Shown here piece after piece: positions 6,323-12,754 of a stretch of 38,373 bases of DNA. A program made the position numbers and the translations under genes. Positions within the stretch are counted from its first letter, which is position 1; every line of letters starts with the position of its first letter. The notes under the pieces were generated by a model. It worked only from the letters and a program-made list of their open reading frames with translations, ran no database searches and was not told where the DNA came from. The stretch spans positions 1 through 38,373 of the IMG/VR virus record IMGVR_UViG_3300048908_000149; one strand, given 5' to 3'. The stretch is from a virus.

Positions 6323-7233
6323 TTCGTTTCCTTCGGCAGGAGAATACCGACAAGGGATTTTGCGCGCTCGATCACGCCAATGACGGGCGCGGAGCGTGCG
6401 ATCACGCCGCCTAGCGCGATGCTGCGCGCGATGGAGCCTGACAGCGCAAGCGCGCGGATGGCGAGCGCATGAGCCGCCGTGGCGACAAGCGAGAGCGCCG
6501 ATGATGACGCCGCCGCGAGCGTGACAGACAGAGCGCGGGCGAGCGAAAGCCCGGAAGATGACGCGACCGACAGGCCTTGAATGCTCATGGCCTTGGTATT
6601 GGACATAGCCGAGGCCGAAGCCACCGCGCAATGCAGCGCGATTGACCGCGCCAATGCGAGCGTCGATGGCGCCGCGGTCGCCGCGACCTTGCCGACAGAC
6701 CGCTTGAGCGAAGCTGCCGAGGATGACGCCATAGTCAGCACGCGCGAAAACACGGTCGCCTTGAGCAACGAAACCGCCGAGGACGACGCGACCGAAAGCG
6801 CGCGGAAATAGGCGCGGGCAAAAATGAGCGAAACCACGCTCGAAGATGTGGCCGAAAAGATCTTTCCGACAGCGCGCTTGATCGACGCGGCCGACGCCGA
6901 AGCAACCGAAAGAGGCTTGCCGATGGATCGAATGATAGACGCCGCCGAGACCGACGCCGCAGAGAGCGCCTTGGCAACGTCGCGCTTGATCGACGCAGAC
7001 GAAGCCGAGGAAACTGTCAGTGCCCGCAGATAAGCCGTGATCCGCGTGAGGCTTACGCTGGACGCTGCCGAAACTGTCAGCACCCGCGCATAGGATAGCA
7101 CATAAGACAACGCCAAGGCGCTGGATGATGCGACAGTTAGCGAAACAGGGTTCGTGACCGAGTTAACAGTCGGATCGCGCAACCTGATATTAGTCGCGGT
7201 CGCCTCGCCCGGGCGAAGATAGATATTGACCAC
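6319..7233 (-). CDS. Ser/Ala-rich tandem-repeat protein
   Basis: 304 residues with a GTG start at 7233, four bases after the previous stop. After a 30-residue head, the chain is about eleven imperfect repeats of 18-20 residues with the theme LSVASSSAxSLxRAxxxxRA (for example LSVASASAASIKRAVGKI, LSVASSSAVSLLKATVFSRV). The C-terminal 50 residues lose the pattern (ALSGSIARSIALGGVIARSA). Ser/Ala with regular hydrophobics could form a beta-solenoid or a membrane-interacting helix bundle. No known domain is recognised. It sits among tail appendage genes and overlaps the next gene by ATGA, so a virion role is likely but unproven. Confidence 0.6.
   Translation of the reverse strand: MVNIYLRPGEATATNIRLRDPTVNSVTNPVSLTVASSSALALSYVLSYARVLTVSAASSVSLTRITAYLRALTVSSASSASIKRDVAKALSAASVSAASIIRSIGKPLSVASASAASIKRAVGKIFSATSSSVVSLIFARAYFRALSVASSSAVSLLKATVFSRVLTMASSSAASLKRSVGKVAATAAPSTLALARSIALHCAVASASAMSNTKAMSIQGLSVASSSGLSLARALSVTLAAASSSALSLVATAAHALAIRALALSGSIARSIALGGVIARSAPVIGVIERAKSLVGILLPKETK
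6420..7170 (-). repeat. Degenerate tandem repeats, 54-60 bp units
   Basis: The DNA coding the Ser/Ala-rich protein contains about eleven degenerate units of 54-60 bp. Each carries a run for A-S-S-S-A followed about nine bases later by a Leu/Lys/Arg segment. Three or so consecutive units have the 18-residue form (IKRxVxK ending), others the 20-residue form (xxYxRA or xxFSRV ending). The units are divergent at the DNA level, so expansion is not recent. Confidence 0.55.
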
Positions 7234-7236
7234 GAC

Positions 7237-7743
7237 TTAGACGCCGGTCAGCGTGTTAACGGTTGTGCCCGCCGTGTCCGGGCTTCCCGCCTCATATGCC
7301 ACGACGAAGCACGCGACGTTATTGGGGTCGGAAAGCTGGTAATAACCTGCCGAATCCACGGTTTGCGTATCGACCAGAAGCCCGGTCGCCGTGTTGAACA
7401 ATTTGACCGTGCAACCGGGGTTCGGAGCGCCGGAAGCGTCGAGCGTCTGGCCGATGACCTTCTTGGGGACATGCGTCCCAGTTTCCGGCCAATCCCATGC
7501 CCACATCTGGTGCATGCCCTCGATGATGTAGGGACATGGGCTGTTGGCGTCGATCCCTCCCGTGAAGGATGACCTGGGCCAAAGCACATCGGAATCGCGT
7601 GGCTCCAGACGGCCATAGGGAGAGAATACTCGATAGTCTGCCCCCTGGATTAAATCGTTGTTGAACGAATAGCCAGACAGCCCAAGAACGAAAGTCTGCC
7701 CGGTGCCACTTACACTTGTATTCCCAAGGACCAGACTGCTCAT
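7237..7743 (-). CDS. Appendage protein with carboxypeptidase-regulatory-like domain
   Basis: 168 residues; ATG at 7743 overlaps the preceding stop as ATGA. The C-terminal half (residues about 95-168) reads KKVIGQTLDASGAPNPGCTV, then LFNTATGLLVDTQTVDSAGY. This is the G-x-V-x-D-x-x-G-x-P-x-x-x-x-x-V-x-L pattern of carboxypeptidase-regulatory-like/transthyretin-like Ig folds, common in surface and virion proteins. The N-terminal half is unrecognised, with WPRSSFTGGID and a Trp-rich HQMWAWDWPE. Probably a decoration or adhesin of the tail tip. Confidence 0.6.
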   Translation of the reverse strand: MSSLVLGNTSVSGTGQTFVLGLSGYSFNNDLIQGADYRVFSPYGRLEPRDSDVLWPRSSFTGGIDANSPCPYIIEGMHQMWAWDWPETGTHVPKKVIGQTLDASGAPNPGCTVKLFNTATGLLVDTQTVDSAGYYQLSDPNNVACFVVAYEAGSPDTAGTTVNTLTGV

Positions 7744-8228
7744 AGGTCTATTCCTATATTTACGTGCGGAACAATCACCATACTTGCGCTAGAGTTAACG
7801 GCGATCTGCCATAGAACAAGAGATGTGTTAGACTGCATTTTTATCCCGCCTCGGAACAAGAAACTGAACTTGTCTGAGCCGCCACCGTTGGCATCAACAG
7901 TGCAGTTAATGGTTGCCCGCCGAATATAGGTTGACGGAACCTGCGGCGGAGTAGTCCAGTCAGCCGTAACAAAGCTATTGCATGACGTGTTTGTTTGGTC
8001 GTCCGGTTTGAAACAGGTCTTGCTGCGCGCAATCCCGGAAACGCCCGGTTTTCCAAACCCAACTGCCCACCCCTGCGTCAACGTTGCGATGCCGCCGCCT
8101 AATGCGATTTCAAGCTCCGTTAGAACGAGCCAATCTGTCGGTCCGGAAAAAATTTCCAGCACTGGGCGGCTTTCGGATGATGTCGCCCAAATCGGAGCGC
8201 ATTGGATAGCGGCTGAATATCTAGCCAT
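7740..8228 (-). CDS. Tail appendage protein, paralogue of the next gene upstream
   Basis: 162 residues with a GGGGAA ribosome site. The C-terminal third contains FLFRGGIKMQSNTSLVLWQI, which matches FPRGIMVPKNTSLVLWNLST in the gene at 8238-8672; both start MAxYS. The two are probably tandem duplicates that have diverged, this one having gained an extra internal segment (about residues 60-110, with three cysteines). No enzymatic motif is present. The predicted beta-rich fold and the location in the appendage cluster point to a virion protein. Confidence 0.6.
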   Translation of the reverse strand: MARYSAAIQCAPIWATSSESRPVLEIFSGPTDWLVLTELEIALGGGIATLTQGWAVGFGKPGVSGIARSKTCFKPDDQTNTSCNSFVTADWTTPPQVPSTYIRRATINCTVDANGGGSDKFSFLFRGGIKMQSNTSLVLWQIAVNSSASMVIVPHVNIGIDL

Positions 8229-8237
8229 GAGATTCCC

Positions 8238-8672
8238 CTACTCATCCAAAACAATCCACACGTCTGCCGCCGAAGTCGTGGACAGGTTCCACAACACCAG
8301 AGACGTATTTTTCGGAACCATGATGCCGCGCGGGAAGGTCCAGATGATGCCCGCGCCAATGGTCGCCGGAAGCGAAACACGGCGGAAGAAGTTCGTCGGT
8401 ACCGTGGGCGCCGTAGTGCCCCAAGCCAGCGCCGTGGTGGTGTTGCCCGCCGTGGTGTTGTTCTGGTCTTCCGCCAGAACCGTCACGGGCGAAGTCGCGC
8501 CGACGCCCTTGGCGGCAGGAACGCCGAGGCCGAAGGCCGAAGCCGTCGCGGCGTTAATGGTGATGCCGACTTCAAGCAGGCGATAGCCGACGCCAGACGC
8601 CGCGATGATTTCGAGATTGGCGGCGCCGGTCGTGGTGTTGGTAGTGCGGTTGGCAAGCGAATAGATAGCCAT
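8238..8672 (-). CDS. Tail appendage structural protein
   Basis: 144 residues, starting MAIYSLANRTTNTTTGAANL. The text YRLLEVGITINAATASAFGL and PKNTSLVLWNLSTTSAADVW is typical of small beta-sandwich virion proteins seen in alphaproteobacterial phages. It is the shorter member of a paralogous pair with 7740-8228. No recognised catalytic or binding residues. It probably forms part of the tail tip or a fibre, judged from neighbours only. Confidence 0.6.
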   Translation of the reverse strand: MAIYSLANRTTNTTTGAANLEIIAASGVGYRLLEVGITINAATASAFGLGVPAAKGVGATSPVTVLAEDQNNTTAGNTTTALAWGTTAPTVPTNFFRRVSLPATIGAGIIWTFPRGIMVPKNTSLVLWNLSTTSAADVWIVLDE

Positions 8673-8699
8673 GAGGTTTTCGCCTTCTAGCTTTGGAGG

Positions 8700-9077
8700 T
8701 CAGGAATAGGCGATTTTCATGGTGTAGGCGATGGAATCGCCGCTCGCGAGCGTGACGGAGCCGTGGTCGCAATAATAGTCCATGTTCCCGCCAGTCGGAG
8801 GCGAGCCGGTGCCGACCGCATCGAATGCGCCGACTTCGGTAATGGTGCGGGCGCCCGCAGCCGTGATCGTCGCCACGAGCTGAAGGGTGTCGTTGGTGAC
8901 GGAAGTCGTCTGCTGCGTCGCGGTGCAGGACACGCGCGCTTCCGTGGTCGTGGTCGTGGTGACGACATTGGCCGACGCGGCGGCGGCGCTGCCGGTCCCC
9001 CACTGGAACCAAAACGAAGCCGCAGCAAGCAGCGACGTGACGCGGGCCAGTCCGTTATTCTGCGTGCGAGCAGTCAT
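8700..9077 (-). CDS. Small virion protein, Thr/Ala-rich
   Basis: 125 residues, with an AAGGA ribosome site eight bases before ATG. Begins TARTQNNGLARVTSLLAAAS and contains a run of six Thr (VVTTTTTTEARVSCTATQQT). Strand-like segments follow (TLQLVATITAAGARTITEVG, DYYCDHGSVTLASGDSIAYT). It resembles small phage tail proteins that wrap or bind the tail tip, but I do not recognise a named family. Its neighbours are all tail appendage genes. Confidence 0.55.
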   Translation of the reverse strand: MTARTQNNGLARVTSLLAAASFWFQWGTGSAAAASANVVTTTTTTEARVSCTATQQTTSVTNDTLQLVATITAAGARTITEVGAFDAVGTGSPPTGGNMDYYCDHGSVTLASGDSIAYTMKIAYS

Positions 9078-9151
9078 GCTGACATTCCTTTTCAGTTGAT
9101 TTTAAGGAAAAATTGGATGAGGATGTTTCCGGAACGAGGCTCTGCAAAGAG

Positions 9152-9244
9152 CTACGTGGGCCGCTCTGCGGGTCCTGGTCCCACACCGGTACGGCACTTA
9201 AAACCAGCAAAGCAGCCCGCCAAAGTGCCGGTCGTTCCGCTCAT
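9152..9244 (-). CDS. Possible 30-codon ORF
   Basis: An ATG at 9244 overlaps the stop of the 53-residue ORF as ATGA and opens 30 codons (MSGTTGTLAGCFAGFKCRTG and ten more) before a TAG. The overlap style matches the operon. Composition is Gly/Thr/Pro-rich with no domain, and the frame ends well before the next gene, so it may be spurious. The remaining sequence down to 9078 holds nothing I can support. Confidence 0.2.
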   Translation of the reverse strand: MSGTTGTLAGCFAGFKCRTGVGPGPAERPT

Positions 9245-9402
9245 TTCCAGAACATTTTCCGGAACTTGAAAGCCCAGCGCATGAGCGGGTTTTTGTGCCA
9301 GTAGCCAATCACGCCGAGGTCTTCCCGGCGCCCATCGGCGCGGATGACGACAGCCGAAAGCGTCGCCTGCTTCGCGCGGGCGTGCGTCAAAAGTTCAGTC
9401 AT
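9241..9402 (-). CDS. 53-residue hypothetical protein
   Basis: A short gene in the gap after the fibre gene (stop at 9417). It begins MTELLTHARAKQATLSAVVI, continues RADGRREDLGVIGYWHKNPL and ends with an aromatic/basic tail (MRWAFKFRKMFWK). The balanced composition and codon use match the neighbours, unlike the shadow frames around it. From memory, similar short proteins with REDLG and YWHxNPL occur near fibre genes in alphaproteobacterial phages. Function unknown. No strong Shine-Dalgarno is seen. Confidence 0.55.
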   Translation of the reverse strand: MTELLTHARAKQATLSAVVIRADGRREDLGVIGYWHKNPLMRWAFKFRKMFWK

Positions 9403-9416
9403 GTTGGGTTATCCGT

Positions 9417-10463
9417 TCAGAGCGGGCCGGTGCGCGAGACTTCATAAAAGGTCGTGCCGTCTCCGATAAATGAGACGGTCCAGACCTTGCCGGAGGTCGT
9501 TCCCGTATTGACGACGCCCGCGCTTTTGAAATTGGTCCCGAAGGTGATCGCGTAAGTCGTGGTTCCGCTTGTCGTGATGACAAAGGAAATGCGTTTGCTC
9601 GCCACCGTCGCGCAATTGATCGTCGCCGCGCCGGTCGGAATGATCGCAAATAGATCAGCCGTAGTCGGATCGAGCGCGATGGTTCCGCTCGTGGCTGTCG
9701 TGGACGAAATCAGCGCCGGCATGACGGGCGTAGCCCAAGAGGCGTCGCCAGCGGTCGAGGAATTCTTGACCGGAACTTGGCCCGCCGTGCCTCCGGTCGG
9801 AAGTTGCAGCACAGTCGCCCATGCGCCAGTTCCGCTCGATCCGCCATAGCCGACAAACTGCCCGGAGGCGCCGCCTGTCGGGATGCCATTCGGAGGCGTA
9901 ATCCACGCCAGCGCGTAATCCGTCGAACTGGTCTTGGAGAGGACTTGCCCGGTTGTTCCGCCCGCAATCACATAATGCGGCGTGGTCCAGACGACATCAA
10001 AATCAGTGCCGGAATTCTTGGCGAGAACTGCGCCCGTCGAGCCGCCCGTTGGCATCGTGTTCGCCGGAGAATCAAGAATTTCCCCGTAAAGATTATGCCC
10101 CAGCCCATCCGTCGCCCCGGCTGAAAAGGTCGTGGCGGAGGTATGCGCGACCAGAACTTCATAGGCCGCGCCATTGATGTAAAACGTGTCAGCGACGGCA
10201 TAGGCGGTCGAAGCCGCCCACGCCCCGCGCGCGTTCCAATGCAACAGGGGAAGGTCGAACGGGCCTTGAACCGTGCTGTCCGTCAGCGTGACTGTGAACG
10301 TCCCTCCCGTGACGGTGAATGTCGAAATCCCTACCGGCGTCGCCAGCGTCAGCCCGGAAATCTGGCTTTGCAGGGCCCAGAAGTTGCCATCGATCGTCGC
10401 CGCAGCGAGGGCCGTTCCGGTTCCCGTTCCCCAGGCCCCGGAAGTCACATATTGCACGCTCAT
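9417..10463 (-). CDS. Tail fibre-like protein with carbohydrate-binding-like module
   Basis: 348 residues, GGAAT ribosome site. Residues about 75-115 (WNARGAWAASTAYAVADTFY, then INGAAYEVLVAHTS) have the W-x-x-x-x-x-Y-x-x-x-D-x-x-x-x-x-G-x-x-Y pattern of chitin-binding/CBM5-12-like modules. Residues about 135-240 carry four to five repeats of the theme PTGGxTGQVLxKxSxTDxxxxW, typical of phage fibre shafts (TGGSTGAVLAKNSGTDFDVV, AGGTTGQVLSKTSSTDYALA). The C-terminal 100 residues are beta-rich and may trimerise or bind the receptor. It probably recognises the host surface. Confidence 0.7.
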   Translation of the reverse strand: MSVQYVTSGAWGTGTGTALAAATIDGNFWALQSQISGLTLATPVGISTFTVTGGTFTVTLTDSTVQGPFDLPLLHWNARGAWAASTAYAVADTFYINGAAYEVLVAHTSATTFSAGATDGLGHNLYGEILDSPANTMPTGGSTGAVLAKNSGTDFDVVWTTPHYVIAGGTTGQVLSKTSSTDYALAWITPPNGIPTGGASGQFVGYGGSSGTGAWATVLQLPTGGTAGQVPVKNSSTAGDASWATPVMPALISSTTATSGTIALDPTTADLFAIIPTGAATINCATVASKRISFVITTSGTTTYAITFGTNFKSAGVVNTGTTSGKVWTVSFIGDGTTFYEVSRTGPL

Positions 10464-10475
10464 GAGTTATTCCGA

Positions 10476-12548
10476 TCAGATGAATTGCTTGATGCGGCCA
10501 AGCGGAACGTCGAGCATGATCGTTTGAATGTCGGCCAGCGTCGTCCCGAGCGCCGAAGCGAGCGCATCGCCGAACGAAATCCCGTCGCAGGTCAGATAGG
10601 GCGTCCAACCGGGCGGCTCCGCGTCTGACTCGCTTGCGTCGTGCGCGAAGGCCGTCGCGACGCAATAGCCTTGGATGACGTGCTTGCCGTTGGACGCATG
10701 AAGCCAGCCGTCAAAAACGTCATGATAAGGGAACTGGTCCGGCGTCGGGTCGCCGCCGTAGGTCGATTGGGTCCAGGTAAAATCAATCTTTCGCCCTGGA
10801 GCGTAAATTGAGCCGGTATTGCTCCACGCATAATTGACAGGGTTTGCGGCTGCGATGGTCGTCCCGCGTTCCTCGATCAGATAAGCCTTGTTCAACGTCG
10901 CGCCGGTCGCGAAGGGGAACCCAGGGGCGAACCATGATCCGTCGGAAACGGACCCCAGCGATTTCATGTAGCCGGTGAGAAAATCAGATGAGCCGCCGAA
11001 ATACGGGCTACCATCGACATAAAGCTGCTTCCAGATGACCGTGCTGGTAAAACTGACGGCATAATCAAAGATCGCCGCGTCGCCTGTCTCTACAGAATAG
11101 GTCGCCTGACCCGCCAGGAATGCGTCTGCGGCGGCCTTATCGGCTGGCGTGGCGTAGCTTGCGCCGTTCCACCATGACCCGATAACAGCCGAGGTCGTCT
11201 CGGTGCTAGCGGACAGGACGCCAGACGACGCCAAAATATCAATGCCGCCCGATTGCGTCAGAACATTTAAATGCGTGTCATCGTCATATGCCGGGGACAC
11301 GTCGCCCCCATCAGCAGCGACGCCATATAGCGCGTCAGGGGAAAGCGCCCCCGGCTGGAATCCTGTTCCGGGGAATGCGGCGTTGTCTCCGGGCGTATTC
11401 GACATCAAGCCCAGGAACGCCGGATGATTGAGCGCATAATAACGCTTGCCATCCGCTCCGATCGAATAGGGCATTGCATCGAGGACCGAAGCGGAGCCGA
11501 TGGTTGTGAAGTTTGTTCCGTCCCAGGCCAAGGTGTCGAACGGCGTGTAAATCTTGGTTGCGGTAGCGTTGAACAGGGGCGACCCGTCGAGCGGCGTTCC
11601 GGTTGGCGCCGTCGGCCCGCTGGGGTTGGTGTGGCGGCTTAACTGAGTGGAGATGAACTGATCCAGCGCCGAACCTGGCGCGATCACGCTGAGATTGCAA
11701 TTTGTCTCCGCGCTGAGGATGCCAGTGATATTTCCGAAGGCGTCTGTTGAATTGGTTATCTTGAGCGCGGAATAGACAAAACACGCCTTTTTCGCCGGTC
11801 GCAATTGCGCCAGCTTGATCCGCGTCGCTCCCCATGAACTTGACGCCAGCGTGGCCGTATAGGAGGGCGCCCCGAGGCCAAGTGGATTTTTAAGCTTGCT
11901 TGCCGGCCACGCCGCAACCTTGTTGCCGCCATAGAGGACGAGCAGCATCCCGCCGCCCCAGTTCACGTCAATGATGGTCTGCCACGGATCGAGACGCCAC
12001 GGCGGATTAATCGAAGTGCCGTCCCACGTCTTGTCAGGGTCAGGGAGATTGGCGTCGGATCCGGTGTCCGGATCGGCGTCGTCCCAGACCAGTTCGAAGA
12101 TCGTTTCCTGATAATGGTCGTTTGGATCGGTCAGCGAGGCCTGATCGATGCGCCGCAGTTTCAGCCAAGTGTCCTCGTCCCGGTTGCCGGAACTGTCCCG
12201 CGCATAAACTTTCACGTCATGGGTTTTGAGATGGTTCGGCGTGTCGGCGGTGTTATTCCAAAACTGCTGCGTTTCCTGATAGCGGTCGTTCGGGTCCAGC
12301 ACCGCGACGCGGCTGGTCCGCTCAACTTTGACCTTTGATGTAGGGTCTTCCGTCCCTACGACCTCGAAGGCATCGCCCTGCCGTGACGAATCCGCCGAGT
12401 TGTCGTAAGTGAATTGCGTTTCCTGATAATTGTCCTTTGGATCGATGAACGAAAGCCCGTCGATAATGTGCAGATCGACATATTGCGTATCGTCGTCAGG
12501 GTTGGTGATCCTGCGGACGCTGGTTGTGCGGTCGGACTCGACAGGCAT
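10476..12548 (-). CDS. Large tail-tip protein with three YQET repeats
   Basis: 690 residues; its ATG shares bases with the previous TGA (TGATG). The first 160 residues contain three repeats of about 50 residues whose signature is DPxDxYQET at residues 36, 85 and 141 (DPKDNYQETQF, DPNDRYQETQQF, DPNDHYQETIF). The remaining chain is a long aromatic-rich domain with no recognised motif (for example WDGTSINPPWRLDPWQTIID). Position between the hub-like protein and the fibre gene suggests a central tail-tip or fibre-attachment component. Family name not recognised. Confidence 0.6.
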   Translation of the reverse strand: MPVESDRTTSVRRITNPDDDTQYVDLHIIDGLSFIDPKDNYQETQFTYDNSADSSRQGDAFEVVGTEDPTSKVKVERTSRVAVLDPNDRYQETQQFWNNTADTPNHLKTHDVKVYARDSSGNRDEDTWLKLRRIDQASLTDPNDHYQETIFELVWDDADPDTGSDANLPDPDKTWDGTSINPPWRLDPWQTIIDVNWGGGMLLVLYGGNKVAAWPASKLKNPLGLGAPSYTATLASSSWGATRIKLAQLRPAKKACFVYSALKITNSTDAFGNITGILSAETNCNLSVIAPGSALDQFISTQLSRHTNPSGPTAPTGTPLDGSPLFNATATKIYTPFDTLAWDGTNFTTIGSASVLDAMPYSIGADGKRYYALNHPAFLGLMSNTPGDNAAFPGTGFQPGALSPDALYGVAADGGDVSPAYDDDTHLNVLTQSGGIDILASSGVLSASTETTSAVIGSWWNGASYATPADKAAADAFLAGQATYSVETGDAAIFDYAVSFTSTVIWKQLYVDGSPYFGGSSDFLTGYMKSLGSVSDGSWFAPGFPFATGATLNKAYLIEERGTTIAAANPVNYAWSNTGSIYAPGRKIDFTWTQSTYGGDPTPDQFPYHDVFDGWLHASNGKHVIQGYCVATAFAHDASESDAEPPGWTPYLTCDGISFGDALASALGTTLADIQTIMLDVPLGRIKQFI

Positions 12549-12754
12549 CAGAGCGCGTTTTCTTTGGGCTTCTTGATGACATAAATCGAAATGCTGCTCG
12601 AATAGGAGACATGGAAAGTCTTGGCCGCGCCGACCAGGCCAGGACGCAGCCGAACCGGCGACGAGCTTTCCGAAAAGCCGGACGGGAACGCCACTTGAGC
12701 CGGCGAATAATCCGCCGTCTCATACGGCCTTACGATGCGCTCAAAACCGGCCAT
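12548..12754 (-). CDS. 68-residue hypothetical tail protein
   Basis: Begins AGFERIVRPYETADYSPAQV and ends SYSSSISIYVIKKPKENAL; both its start and stop are shared with neighbours as TGATG. The strand-rich character and conservation of operon spacing support a real gene. It lies between two large tail-tip genes. No function can be assigned. Another minus-strand frame of similar length over the same bases is Arg-rich and looks like a shadow. Confidence 0.6.
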   Translation of the reverse strand: MAGFERIVRPYETADYSPAQVAFPSGFSESSSPVRLRPGLVGAAKTFHVSYSSSISIYVIKKPKENAL

